In this document: piece after piece, positions 1-11,343 of the stretch
How positions within the stretch are numbered: the stretch's first letter is position 1
Layout: each line of letters begins with the position of its first letter
Assembly: GCA_958299035.1 (NCBI GenBank)
Contig: CATQJL010000112.1
Location: 62,727,823-62,791,822 of the forward strand
Source: Cylicocyclus nassatus
Taxonomy: Eukaryota; Nematoda; Chromadorea; Rhabditida; Strongylidae
Direction: 5' to 3'
Length of the DNA: 64,000 nucleotides
Position numbers and translations under genes: made by a program
The notes under the pieces: generated by a model
What the model saw: only the letters and a program-made list of their open reading frames with translations
Told to the model about the DNA's origin: nothing
The model's database searches: none

Positions 1-64
1 GATCTGGTTGCCAACTTCCATAATTGTGGTTTGCAGTGCAGTGGTCAGCTGGTCCGAGAAACTA

Positions 65-1215
65 TCAGTTGCGTAGGATCCTCGAGGGTAATTGATGGAC
101 TATGTCGCACCAGGTAATCGGGTGACGTCCATACGCAACAAAGTACGGACTATAACCTGTGGTGTCATTGATACTAGTGTTATAGGCGAAGACGATCGGC
201 TGTAAGAAATCAGACCAGAGTTCCTTGACTTCTGCGCAATAAGCCGTTAGGGAGTCTGTTATAACCTTAACCATCCTTTCAACCTGGCCGTTCGCTTTGT
301 GGTTGTAACTAGTAGTGAAATTGTTGGAAATGCCCAGTATGCGGTTCATTTTCACAAACATTTCACTAGTGTAATTAGAACCACGATCGGACACTAGTTC
401 GTTAGGTGTTCCGTGTTTGGCTATGACATCATTTATCAAAGCCTTGACAACAAAATCTATTGTCTGGTTGGGGATTGGAGTACAGATTATCAGCTTACTA
501 AAGGCACAAACGGTAATCGAAATAATTTTGTTACCGTCGATACATTGCGGTAACGGTCCAATTATGTCAGTATGCAACCGTTCAAAAGGTCTTTGAGGGA
601 TTGGGAATGCCAATTCCTCTTGAATGATGTTACCGGAGGGTGTTTTTATTTTCTGACATGTGAGGCATTTTCTTATAAATTTGGCGACTTTATTTTCTAA
701 CTTATCCCAAAAATATTCAGCTGAAATGGCTTTCATAGTTTTTCGTACGCCTAGATGTGAGCCTAAAAGTGGATTGGTGTGGAAAATTTCAATAATTTTA
801 TCTTGAAGTATACTATCAGGGATAATTAATCGAGATGTGTTATAAAAAGTGTAGTAAAGAGAGTCGTTATAGAAGGAATATCTGCCCAACGTGTCAGAAA
901 ATTTTGGCGGTGGAATATCTAATTCGCCTTTCAAAAATTTGATAAGATCTCCATAAATGGAATTCCTCTGAGATTGCTGAATTTGGTCTAGTGTAGGCAA
1001 TGTATTGATCTGCACTGAATTTGTACTCACAATCGGGTAGCGACTTAGAAAATCGCATAGAGTGTTGTGCTTTCCAGCACGGTACTCAATTTTGATATCG
1101 TACGCTTGTAAGGTTATTTGATACTTAGCGAGACGACCCACGAGATCTGACCTATGCATTAAAGATTTTAATGGTGCGTGGTCAGTTATCAAGGTAATGG
1201 AACTATTCGCACATA
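65..1215 (-). pseudogene. Gypsy RNase H C-terminal part plus integrase
   Basis: The open frame starts inside RNase H (motif TDHAPLKSL), passes a linker and enters integrase. The zinc-binding histidines lie in FHTNPLLGSHLG, followed by a C-x2-C pair in KCLTCQK. The catalytic core shows the D-D-E triad: Asp in HTDIIGPLP, Asp in VSDRGSNYTS, and Glu in NGQVERM. The integrase reading frame is open for about 300 codons, unlike the frames upstream. The start lies in RNase H rather than at a true initiator because a frameshift near 1210 cuts the frame. In an intact element this would be part of one Pol polyprotein that inserts cDNA into the chromosome. The last 64 bases of the window should hold the integrase C-terminal part but are in another frame. 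Confidence 0.85.
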
Positions 1216-1527
1216 AGGATAAAAGTGTTTCAAGGCAAAAACTATTGCCAGGGCTTCTAACTCTATGATCGCATAATTCTTCTCGTGTTTTGTTAGGGGG
1301 CGGCTGCAATATGCAATGGGATGCTCATTACTAGTTTCCGGATTAACTTGTAAGAGGCATGCGCCGAGACCGATGGTTGATGCATCGGTGTGGATGATGT
1401 AGGGGTTTCCTAACATGGGAGGTACTAAAACAAGCGCTTCCACTAGAGCTTGTTTTAGTGCTTGGAATGCTTTTTCATGATCCTCCTTCCAGTTAAACGC
1501 TGCATCTTTTATGAGAAGATTGTTCAA
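1210..1527 (-). pseudogene. Gypsy RNase H N-terminal part
   Basis: The translated frame carries the RT-RNase H connection and the first half of RNase H: DAAFNWKEDHEKAFQALK, then the first catalytic Asp in IIHTDASTIGLGACL, then the Glu region KNYAIIELEALAIVFALKHF. The domain continues in another frame downstream, so a frameshift lies near 1210. A second break between 1528 and 1677 separates it from the polymerase domain, and the RT thumb is out of frame there. Confidence 0.8.
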
Positions 1528-1677
1528 GGGGTTTGCTGTTATCGCAAAACGGGGGATGAATCTTCGAAAGTAAGATGCGGCTCCTAGAAATGATTTAAGC
1601 GCTTTGGTGTCCGTAGGGCGTGATTTTTCGTATGCTATCTACCTTTTTGGGATTAAGGCGGGTACCATTTTTACTTA

Positions 1678-2330
1678 TTAGCCCAGATACTGCACTTCAG
1701 ATTGAAAAAATGAGCACTTTTCAGGAGTTAGTTTCATCCCAAAGTTTTCTATGCGCGTGAAAACTTCTTCCAAATCGCAAAAATGTTCGGGTACATTGGA
1801 GCTAGCAATTATGATATCATCAATATACGCAAAGCAACAAGCTTTCAATTCTCCAATTAAAGAATTTGCGACTCGTTGAAAAGTTCCTGGTGCACCTTTT
1901 AATCCTTGCGCCATGACAGTAAATTGAAATAAGCCTATGAAAGAAAATGCAGTGCGTTCCTTGTGCTTTTTCTCTAAAGGAATTTGAAAAAATCCGCTTT
2001 TGAAATCAAGGACACTGTAAATTTCTTTGCCACTAGCAAGATCTAAAATATCTTGCATATGTGGTATGCAATAGGTTTCAGTTTCTGTGATAGCATTGAT
2101 TTGGCGATAGTCAACAGTAAAACGCCACTGATCCTTATTGGATACTTTCTTTACAAGAACTATGGGAGAAGCGAACTTACTGGTGCTTGGTTCAATGATA
2201 CGAGTACGTAACATTTCATCAATCTGACGCTTAATTTCGTTTCGCTTTTCCAGTGGGACACGATATGGTCTCTGTTTTGGAACTTTAGCATGAGGGACGA
2301 AATTGATTCTATGGGTTACGCCGAAGGGGG
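1678..2330 (-). pseudogene. Gypsy reverse transcriptase palm/fingers
   Basis: The frame encodes fingers and palm: SPIVLVKKVSNKDQWRF, DYRQINAIT, the first catalytic Asp region VLDFKSGFFQIPL, the TAFSFIGLFQFTVMAQGLKGAPGTFQ block, and the catalytic YIDDIIIAS box. It ends in the conserved KCSFFQSEVQYLG. Upstream (2215-2330) a weakly matching extension is present in shifted frames, then homology is lost. Active-site residues are intact although the element is broken elsewhere. Confidence 0.85.
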
Positions 2331-2455
2331 CGGGTCAACAGGAAAATTACACTGCGGGGCTAGCCACTACAGTAGGAAAGTGTAAAATCAATGATCTGGT
2401 GTATTTAAAAATATATATCAATATATATATTCTATAAATACAATGGTATTTAATT

Positions 2456-5400
2456 ATAAATATGAATAAGAATAGTTATAATAGTTATTGCTGTAGTTGC
2501 AGTAAATGGACCGCTGCTGCCGTTTTCGCCCAATGGCGAAGTCTGCTTCTGGAGGACGCTCTGGTAAGGTAAAATTTACAGCCCTGTGACATGTAAATTT
2601 ACAACCCTTATACGCCCAATATTATTGCATAAGCTAGGCATCATACTTACCTCTGCTCCTCTTACGGTCAACTGCTCTAAAAAATGCTCTACTCAGGTTT
2701 GTGATTTTAGCCGTCCTATATTATTTCCTGTTTCAGATACTACCTCAACAAATCCTTCATAATTCGAAAATGTTCACTTTCGGGAATAACAGCGCTGCCT
2801 CGCATGATGCTGAAAGACAGGCCGAGCTTACAGCTCGTGAAGCTGCAAGGGAAGTCGTACGGAATTCCTCCACTCCAACGTTGGAGGAATTGGTCCGATC
2901 CATCAGCCCATTCTCCGTAAGTTTTTAATTTTTTACATTTTTTTGTGTAGAAGGAGAGAAAAAAAATGGAAGAAAAAGAAATTAAATTTATTATTTTATT
3001 TCCTGTTTCTGGATTTTGGGGAAAGAGAGGGGAAAAGATGAAAATAAGAAAACAATAAAATTATTGTTATTATTATTTTTCAATCTTACTGTCGAAGGAG
3101 AAGAAAAAAAATAAAATCATCTTAATTCATTTTCTCTTACTGTATGCTTTTCAGAGGAGGAAAAAAATTGTTTTTAATTCGTCGAAAGAGAGGAAGAGAA
3201 AAAAATCAAGATTATCCTATTTTATCGAAAGAGAAGAATAAAAATAATTTCATTCTTTTGGAAGTGAAGAAAAAAATCACTTCGTTTTATTTTCTTCTGT
3301 AGTGTGGTTTTCGAAAAGAAAATGCAAAAGATTATTTTATCTCATTTTTTTAAATTCTATCTTGATTAATTGGAAGAAAAGGATTGAATAATTTTATTTT
3401 ATCTTCTTTGATTCTATTTTATTGTATGCTTTTTCAGCCTGAATGCTTCGGAGAGGATGTGGAGGCCTCTAGTCCTCCTTCCTCTGGGAGAGCGTGTGGA
3501 TTCGGTGGCGTTATATAACGCCACCGTCAGGGCTGAGTTGAATGCAACTCAGTCCCTGGAACGAATCCAACAGCTCGAGGGGGAGCTGAGCGTCGCCAGG
3601 AGGCAGGTCGACGCTCTGCAATGGAGCAGAGGCGTGCACACCAACGAGCTGAAGGAAACGCAGGCCGTATGCAAGCAGCACGAAAGGGTATGTTTATTTT
3701 GATTGAAAAAAATAATAAATTTGATTCAAATTAGGAGAAAAAATTTTTTTTTCTAATTCATTTTTATGTAGGAAAAATTTTTTTTTAAAATTACGTATAT
3801 TTAGAATCTCACCCGCATGGTGAGGATTTACGGACAGTACACAACGTGCTGCCCAAGGCCCTCGAAGCGCACAGGGCCAAGCTCCGCGCCCTGCATCCGG
3901 AGGAGGAGGAAGAACTACTCCACCACTTCCTCCAGAAGGGGAACGTGGTGGAAACCTTTATAGAAATCATCACGCACGGTGAAGGCATGGTCCGCGTGAC
4001 CACCGACCGGGACGAGTTCTTTTTCGGTGGGTTCTTTTTGTTTTATTATTATTTTTTTTAAGTGGAAAACACCAAAAAATTTTTTGTTAATTTGGCAGGT
4101 AATAAAAAAATTTTCTTTTCAGCCCCTATGAGGGGCCAGCGAAAGAGATTCAACCTTCACCGCCCGGACAACTATGGCGCGCGGACCATCCCTGGGTGCG
4201 CGTGCACATGGGCGCATTTCGGATGGTGAAATATGGGCGAGCAGCTCCACTGCCGGAAAATTTCGCCAAATTCCTACTGAGGAATTTGGGGGGGGGGGAT
4301 TTCCGAGGTGCAGTTGGAAAATCTGCACTGCGATTCTCTGAAAGAAGCGTGCAAGGCTCGCGGAAAAAAATACAAATACATCGAGCGGATTTACAGTGTT
4401 TGTAATTTATTTTAATTTATTGCTGTTTTTTTTGAATAAACTACTTATTATAAGTGTGTAATTTATTGTACCAAAATAATGTTGTAATCAAAGTGTAGGC
4501 CACAGTTGGTGGGGTCACAGCCGTTAGGAAATATTAGGGGGGTCGTAAATAATCCTTGTTGATGCGCGCCGCCAAATTAATTGCTTTATTTAATGTTGAT
4601 AGCAGTTGCGCTCGTAAATTTCCTGGGGGATAAGCGCGTGTGGACAGTTGCGCGGTTTAAACTTTTCCGGAGGTCAACATTCCAAGCTAGGTGTAATAGC
4701 AATTTGATTAATTGAAGGGCCTAGCATAAATAAAAATATTTATGTAGGGCTTAGGTATACCTTAGGTTTAATTTTGAGCTAGCTAAGCGAACAAGTCCAC
4801 TGTCTGAAGCGTAATTACCATTTTTTAATGATTACTTAGACCTAAAAAAATTAAAAGAAGAGAAAAAAAAATAAAAACTTTTCGAAAATCTCGGATCTCG
4901 GATCTCGGTTCTCGGGAAAAAATAGCAGGGATTATATTTATAATGACGAAGTAGGAGAATAAAAAAAAATTTGCGGTTTCAAAAATTTTGCGGTTGCAAA
5001 AAGGGAGGGGAAAAAATCATGGATGTTACTCCAAAAATCCGGTTTCAAAAAGAAAGGGGGAAAGAAAATCGAAATCTCGGTTCTTGGTTCTCGGATTAAT
5101 TTATTTTATTAGTTACAAATCTAGATTTAGGAAATTTTTTGATCGACGTTGGGACTGTTCGCAGGACTTTTTTTTTCAAATATTAGGTGATTTTTGTACA
5201 TATTTTATTTTTCTGAAAGGATTAGACATTCTTTTTAATAGAACAGTGTCGATATGTGTAAAAAAATACTCACTAATTCGTTCGTTTGTGTCCGTCGACA
5301 ATTCGTTGGAGACGAAGAGGGAAAGGGAGGGGGATAAATTCAAATCTTCCCGGGTCCTCCATGTCAGGTTAAAGGTCTGCAGGTCCTTTACCTGATGTGT

Positions 5401-5498
5401 AGCGGTAAGTACATAAGTCTTATTTACTAATATTTATTATTTAAGATAAATATAGGGGAGTGGGGAAAAGGGGAAGAGGCCGCAGGGGCAACCTGCTG
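2456..5498 (+). repeat. Tandem segmental duplication, copy 1 (about 3.04 kb)
   Basis: The stretch from tataaatatgaat near 2456 to caacctgctg near 5497 is repeated, in the same order and orientation, from 5499 onwards. Matching landmarks include the exon at 2533, the exon at 3438, the exon at 3805, the exon at 4123, the AATAAA tail, and long AT-rich stretches to 5498. Copy 1 has none of the large insertions seen in copy 2, so it preserves the pre-insertion sequence for four elements. Confidence 0.9.
2533..4440 (+). pseudogene. Duplicated multi-exon gene, copy 1 (function unknown, BEN-like C terminus?)
   Basis: Exon-like blocks conserved with copy 2: 2533-2563 (starts MAKSASGGRS, donor gtaagg); about 2669-2697, whose acceptor reads acgg where copy 2 has acag; 2737-2916 (open, contains SHDAERQAELTAREAA); 3438-3687 (heptad-like coiled coil, ATQSLERIQQLEGELSVARR); 3805-4027 (acidic HPEEEEELLHHFLQ, then RVTTDRDEFFFG); and 4123-4405. 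The last block carries LPENFAKFLLRNL and, in a shifted frame after a G run, CKARGKKYKYI. An AATAAA lies at 4435-4440. The 3438 exon opens only if one base is skipped relative to the preceding exon, and the 3805 exon changes frame internally; both copies share these shifts. I do not recognise the family. The last block resembles BEN domains weakly. Probably a pseudogene. Confidence 0.5.
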
Positions 5499-6198
5499 TA
5501 TAAATATGAATATTAGTTATAAACTAGTTATTGCTGTAGTTGCAGTAAATGGGCCGCTGCTGCCTTTTTTGCCCAATGGCGAAGTCTGCTTCTGGAGGAC
5601 GCTCTGGTAAGCCCTGTGACATGTAAATTTACAACCCTTATACGCCCAATATTATTGCATAAGTTAGGCATCATACTTACTTCTGCTCCCTTTACAGTCA
5701 ACAGCTCTAGAAAAAGCTCTGCTCAGGTTTGTGATTTTAGCCGTCCTATTTTATTTCCTTTTCAGATACTACCTCAACAAACCTCCCAACATCGAAAAAT
5801 GTTCACCTCTGGAACCAGCAGCTCTGCCTCTCATGATGCTGAGAGACAGGCCGAGCTTGCAGCTCGTGAAGCAGCAAGGAGTCGTACGGAATTCCTCCAC
5901 TCCAACGTTGGAGGAATTGTGCCGATCCATTAGCCCCTTCTCCGTAAGTTTTTAATTTAAACATTAGTTTTTGCTATATAGAAGGAAAAAATGGAAGAAA
6001 AAGAAATTGAATTTATTATTAATTTCCTGTTTCTGTATTTTGGGGGAAGAGAGGGGAGAGAAAAAAATGAAATAAAAAAATTAAATTATTATTATTTTTT
6101 CCTATCTTACTGAAAGGAGAAGGAAAGAAAAATAGGAAGAATTTATCTTATCGAAGGAGAAAAAAAATAAAATCATTTTATCTCATTTTCTCTTACTA

Positions 6199-7216
6199 TT
6201 AGGTCGGTGCAAAAGTTTTGTCGGTTTTTTCAATCCATCGGCAATCACGCTAGAATGAAGCTAAACAAAGACTTCAAAATGTGTCCGATGCAGAATTTCT
6301 TCCTCTTTCCAACTGCTAAATTCCCAGTGTGTTTCGTTGCGAGAGTAACGAGATATTTGCTGCAAATATCAACCACTCGTTTTTACCATGTCCAAATTTC
6401 GCTAATTTTCAAAATTTTTGTATGAGACTTTCGAAGGAGCCCTAATAACCAGCAGATAGGGCTAACCTTTTGCCAACTTATGCAATTTTTTGTAGCCCTA
6501 CAGCTTGTCTTTCAGAATTTCTACGATCTATTTTTTGAAGTGACCGAGTTATACATTCAGCCTATTTTGATCTCGTAGAACATAAAATGTTTTACATTTT
6601 AGTCACCATTCGATGCAGATTTTTCTCCTCTTTCTAATACTTGCCTTTTTTTGCCGAGACAGGCGAAATTTGTGGGGAAAATCGCAGTATTTCTCAATTT
6701 CAGGAGTGCGCACAGGCGTAACCTATGTTTCAAAATCTTCATAATTTGAAGCGAAAATTGCTCATTTAATTTGTAATGGTAGCGGTAGAAATAATCATGT
6801 GCTAAAACCTCAGTTTTCTGTAGGTTTTGCAGTATTTGGTGCAATAACAGGTTATGCAATTTTTCCAAAACACAAGACTTTTAGAAAATTACTTAGCAAA
6901 ATTCTGGAAAAGCAGCTGATAAAAAGAAAAATTGCATAAGTTGGCAAAAGGTTAGCCCTATCTGCTGGCTATCAGGGCTCCTTCGAAAGTCTCATACAAA
7001 AATTAAAAATTAGCGAAAGTTGGACATGGTAAAAACGAGTGGTTGTAATTTGCAGCAAATATCTCGTCACTCTCGCAACGAAACACAATGGGAATTTAGC
7101 TGCTGGAAAGAGGAAGAAATTCTGCATCGAATACATTTTGAAGTCTTTGTTTATCTTCATTCTAGCGTGATTGCCAATGGATTGAAAAAGCTGACAAAAC
7201 TTTTGCACCGACCTAA
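6199..7216. mobile_element. Mariner-like fold-back element 1 (TA duplication)
   Basis: It begins TTAGGTCGGTGCAAAAG and ends with the inverse, CTTTTGCACCGACCTAA, flanked by TA at 6197-6198 and 7217-7218. The arms are inverted copies of each other for about 250-270 bases (6199-6470 against 6955-7216). It has no transposase ORF, so it is non-autonomous. The TIR resembles the TTAGGTTGGTGCAAAAG ends of known mariner and MADE1-type elements. Copy 1 of the duplication shows the empty TA site near 3142. Confidence 0.9.
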
Positions 7217-7218
7217 TA

Positions 7219-8138
7219 TTAGGTTGATTCATAATCAATGCACGTTTTTGTCACCTCTTTTTGCAAGCGCTGGAATTTCAAAGATACTAAATCTTTCCCA
7301 AAAATTTCAATGCTATCTGAAAGAGCGTTCCTTCTAGTTTCTTGTGTATCCTTTCTTTTTCGTGACACTCTGTATGATACCGAATTCCATGCTTCTGAAT
7401 ATGAGAGACTAAAACGTGAAATTTTTTCCTTTCATTCTTTTTGCTCTAATTTCATGAGAACAAAAGATGTTGATTTCAAAAAATATGCATAACAATCGCG
7501 AAGCTTTCTGCTATAGAAATCTCTATAAAGCTGAATTTTGCAAAAGTTTTGAGATGAGAGATTCAACCACAAACTGGGCCGGTCATTGTGGCCTTTCGAA
7601 GTCGTATAAAACTTTGAAACAAGAACCAATGACTGCGATTTTGCTTCGTACATAAAGAATAGACATAGCACATTGAGTGGTAGAAAAACGTTGAAATTTT
7701 ACAGCTTTGCAATGGCAAAAATTTTGAAAATTCTCAAAAAAGACATTTTTTCGCTCTTCTGAAAAGGCTAGAAAAAATGACAACTTTTGAATTTTTCGCA
7801 GTATCTCGTCGTAGAAAAACACCGTAAAATCCGAGTTTTTTGCCACTGCTCTCTTCACCATTGGTTGCGCAATGAGCAAGGTTTGCGCTTTCCTACTACC
7901 TTTAAGAGTAAGTTATGCCTTCTCAAAGTAGAGGTTTTCAAAAAAAAATTCCTGACATTTTTCGGACTGTACAAACTTTCTCGTCACCTTTATCTAAAAA
8001 CAAAAGTATGTGTTGTAAAGCCAAAGATTTGCTCTTTGCAACAGTTCTTATTGCTCTTTGAAAGATGATGTGGGAAAAGAATTACGGCGCTTTGAAGATG
8101 AATTTTAAAAAACGTGCATTAATTATGAATCAACCTAA
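7219..8138. mobile_element. Mariner-like fold-back element 2 (TA duplication)
   Basis: The ends are TTAGGTTGATTCATAAT and its complement, with about 31 bases of good TIR and then weaker inverted similarity. It abuts element 1 directly: the single TA at 7217-7218 serves both, and a further TA follows at 8139-8140. No transposase is encoded; the short ORFs in both strands are arm by-products. Confidence 0.88.
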
Positions 8139-8288
8139 TATATGCTTTTCGGAGGAGAAAAAAATTGTTTTTAATTCGTTGAAAGAGAGAAAGAAAAAAA
8201 GGAAATCAAGATTATCTTATTTGATCGAAAGAGAAGAATAAGAATTATTTCATTCTTTTGGAAGTGAAGAAAAAATCATTTCGTTTTA

Positions 8289-9234
8289 TTAGGTTGTCAA
8301 GAAAATAATGTCCGTTTTTATTTGCTTGCTTTAACAAAACAACCAGACTCAACCCAACAAAGGATAATGTGTATTGTTCGATAGAGCAAAGCAAGCTCTA
8401 CAAGATGGCGCTCATGCTTTGCGCCATGCTCAATCCACGGAGAGTTCGAACTCAAAATCTAAAGATTTCCAAATGCCCAAAAAATCGAAAAAAATCAGAT
8501 CTTCATCCAAATAATTTATACGGACCTCCCACACGCTCGCATAAATACTATTGATATCTGATATCCATATGTGCAATTGCCGTATTTTTTCCTTGACCAG
8601 AAACTGAGAAAACGAAAATTTCACTGTTTTTCTCAAAGCAATGCTGAGCCGTTTTTGCATATGTAGTCCTATACTACAAGCCTAGATAAGTATAACTGTA
8701 GATTTTCAGCCCATTCCAAGCGGTAGTTTTCGAAAAATAACGAATTCGGATTTTTTCGTTTCAGTTTCAGTGCTAAAATCGACATTTCTCGAAAAGTACC
8801 GCTCGAAATAGGCTGAAAACCTACATTTATGCTTACCTAGGCTTGTAGTATAGAACTACATATGCAAAAACGGCTCAGCATTGCTTTGAGAAAATCAGGG
8901 AAATTTTCGTTTTCTCAGTTTCTAGTCAAGGAAAAAATACGGCAATCGCACATATGGATATTAGATATCGATAGTATTGATGTGAGCGAGTGGGAGGTCC
9001 GTAGAAATTATTTGGACGAAGATCTGATTTTTTTCGATTTTTTGGGCCTATGGAATTTTTTAGATTTTGAGTTCGAACTCTCCGTGGATCGAGCATGGCG
9101 CAAAGACATGAGCGCCATCTTGTAGAGCTTGCTTTGCTCTATCGCACAGTACCCATTATCCTTTGTTGGGTTGAGTCTGGTTGCTTTGTTAAAGTAAGCA
9201 AATAAAAACGGACATTATTTTCTTGACAACCTAA
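8289..9234. mobile_element. Mariner-like fold-back element 3 (TA duplication)
   Basis: The ends are TTAGGTTGTCAAGAAAA and its complement, with TA at 8287-8288 and 9235-9236. The two arms match over roughly 400 bases each, so the element is almost a perfect hairpin. Copy 1 carries the uninterrupted site (gttttattttcttctg, near 3282-3298). No transposase. Confidence 0.9.
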
Positions 9235-9979
9235 TATTTTCTTCTGTAGTGTGGTTTTCGAAAAGAAAATGCAAAAGATTATTTAATCTCATTTTTATTC
9301 TATCTTGATTTATCGGAAGAAAAAGATTGAGATTATTTTATTTTATTTTCTTCGATCCCACTTTATTGTGTGCTTTTTCAGCCTGAATGTTTCGGAGAGG
9401 ATGTGGAGGCCTCTAGTCCTCCTTCCTCTGGGAGAGCGTGTGGATTCGGTGGCGTTATATAACGCCACCGTCAGGGCTGAGTTGAATGCAACTCAGTCTC
9501 TGGGAAGAATCCAGCAGCTCGAAGGGGAGCTGAGCGTCGCCAGGAGGCAGGTGGATGCTCTGCAATGGAGCAGAGGCCTGCACGCCAACGAACTGAAGGA
9601 GACGCAGGCCCTGTGCAAGCAACACGAAAGGGTGTGTTTATTTTGAAAAAAAAATAATTTTGATTGAAATTAGGAGAAAAAAATTTTTTTAATTCATCTT
9701 TATATAGAAAATTTTTTTTAAATTACGTATATTTAGAACCTCACCCGCATGGTGAGGATCTACGGGCAGTGCACGAGGTGCTGCCCAAGGCCCTCGAAGC
9801 GCACAGGGCCAAGCTCCGCGCCCTGCACCCGGAGGAGGAGGAAGAGCTGCTCCACCACTTCCTCCAGAAGGGGAACGTGGTGGAGACCTTCATAGAGATT
9901 ATCACGCAGGTGAAGGCATGGTTCGCGTGACCACCGACCGGAACGAATTCTTTTTCGGTGGGGGGTTTTTTTTTAGTTT

Positions 9980-10224
9980 TGTTATGTTAATGTCTGATCA
10001 GTTGTTTTCTCGTATGATCTGCCCTCGCTGAGGCGCCTGCGACCTCAATGCGCGGGAAATGAGCGCTATAAAAGGCGCTCGCTGTTAGCCATTGTCAGTT
10101 CGCTTGTTCACTCATCTGCCTCTCTTATTTTTGACTGTTCTATTATTTTCTAATAAATATTCTCTGTTCCTCGTGTGCTGCCTCAGGACGAAGAGTCGAC
10201 GTGTCCGACGTGAAGGACACAACA
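9980..10224 (+). repeat. 5' LTR (245 bp)
   Basis: Begins TGTTATGTTAATG and ends GGACACAACA, i.e. TG...CA. A read-through against the 3' LTR found no difference over 245 bases. It contains a TATA box at 10067-10073 and AATAAA at 10152-10157, giving a plausible U3-R-U5 layout. The bases directly after it (gtggcgatcaggagcgg) are the candidate primer-binding site; I could not assign the tRNA. Confidence 0.95.
10067..10073 (+). promoter_or_regulatory. LTR TATA box
   Basis: TATAAAA lies within gcgctataaaaggcgc in the 5' LTR and is repeated in the 3' LTR at about 20449-20455. An AATAAA follows about 80 bases later, the usual spacing for an LTR in which transcription starts and polyadenylation ends within the repeat. 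Confidence 0.7.
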
Positions 10225-10333
10225 GTGGCGATCAGGAGCGGCGGCTACTAGTCGAAGAAGTAGCCGAACCAACGAAGCTCGAGGAAATCGAAGCGAAGAG
10301 GAGATTGCGGTCAAATCGAATTCATAGATCAGC

Positions 10334-10894
10334 ATGGCGAAGATGGGCTCAGAAGAATTGCTGATCTTGCTCCAGGAGATGAGAGAGGAACGAAGAGAAA
10401 TGATGGAGCTTCTGAAGCACATCACAGGTACTGGACGAAGCGGTACCTCAGTCGAAATCCCGAACGTGATGTCCGCCCTCAGCAATAGGATCGAAAAATT
10501 CTACTTCGATCCCGAAGCGGACATGTGCTTCAGTAAATGGTATGCGCGCTACAAGGAGGTCTTTGTCGAAGACGCGAAACAGCTCACGGAAAGTGCGAGG
10601 GTGAGGCTACTTTGCGAGAAACTGGACAAGGACAGCTTCGAAAAATACCAGAGGCATGTGCTACCGAAGGAGGTGACCGCGATCAAGTTCGAAGAAACCG
10701 TCGAAACGTTGAAGCAGCTGTTCGATGTGAAGATTTCGGAGTTCACTATGCGATACCAGTGCTTGAAACTGGAGAAGGCGGATTCCGAAGATTACCTCAT
10801 GTATACCGGTCGAGTGAACAAACTATGCGAGAAAGCGAAGATCCACGATTTGGATAGCGATGGAATCAAATGTCTCCTATGGATTTTGGCCTGA
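10334..10894 (+). pseudogene. Gypsy gag
   Basis: The open frame starts MAKMGSEELLILLQEMREER (coiled-coil-like N terminus) and runs through a typical retrotransposon Gag core: FDPEADMCFSKWYARYK, ARVRLLCEKLDKD, then YLMYTGRVNKLCEKAK. It would form the virus-like particle around the RNA. The frame ends at 10894, where the sequence shifts by one base into the next ORF (10870-11346). No CCHC zinc knuckle is visible between Gag and protease, so that part may be deleted or absent. The ATG is 110 bases after the 5' LTR. Confidence 0.8.
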
Positions 10895-11343
10895 AGAGCC
10901 AAAAAGAAGCCGAAATTAGGCAGCGACTCATAACGGAGAAAAAAGCACTTGTTCAGCAAGATTCGAAACGAAGAATCCACAGAAGCAGCGATACCAGCAA
11001 AAACAGAAGTTGGACGAAACCAAAACGCCAAGTGCATAGTGTTGCGAAGATTGCGAATGCAATAATGGAAGTGAATTCGACTCGCGTATATGTGGAAGTG
11101 AAAGTTAATAGTCATCCAGTTAGTTTCTTACTGGATACAGGATCAGATATCACCTTGCTAAACGAAGCAATCTGGAGAAGCATGGGTGCTCCACTGCTGG
11201 AGGAAACAAGCGTGATCGTCAAGAACGCTAGTGGAGGCTCCATGAAAGTCCATGGAAAGCTATGGTGTGGGTACGAAATCAAAGGATCCAGAAGCGAAGG
11301 CTACGCATACGTGACGCCCCACAACTCACTGCTAGGATTAGAG
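10886..11343 (+). pseudogene. Gypsy Gag end and aspartic protease
   Basis: After a Lys/Arg/Gln-rich stretch the frame carries the retropepsin motif SFLLDTGSDITLLN with its catalytic Asp, then VIVKNASGGSMKVHGK, typical of a pepsin-like retroviral protease. It would cleave the Gag-Pol polyprotein. The frame is cut at 11344 by the SINE; the host codons resume at 11644 with WIQKNEDMSYHLS. Confidence 0.85.

Larger units (their letters stand above)
1..2340 (-). mobile_element. Ty3/Gypsy-type LTR retrotransposon remnant (pol only, truncated)
   Basis: Going leftwards on the minus strand, the order is reverse transcriptase, RNase H and integrase, which is the Ty3/Gypsy order. No gag, protease or LTR is visible. 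Homology stops near 2335-2340, and the left side runs off the window. Several frameshifts separate the domains, so this is a dead copy. It is clearly different in sequence from the Gypsy element at 9980-20606: its catalytic RT motif is YIDD rather than YLDD, and its integrase differs throughout. No target duplication could be assigned. The 115 bases between 2340 and the duplicated unit at 2456 show nothing recognisable. Confidence 0.9.

Noticed and set aside
3809..4061. Minus-strand Ser-rich and plus-strand Gly/Phe-rich frames over the acidic exon
   Set aside because: Shadow frames of the GAG-rich stretch. The plus frame with HPEEEEELLHHFLQ is the one conserved in copy 2.
10092..10364. ORF at the 5' LTR and its near-identical start at 20474-20662
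   Set aside because: These are the same LTR sequence read twice and cover R/U5. Their match only confirms LTR identity.
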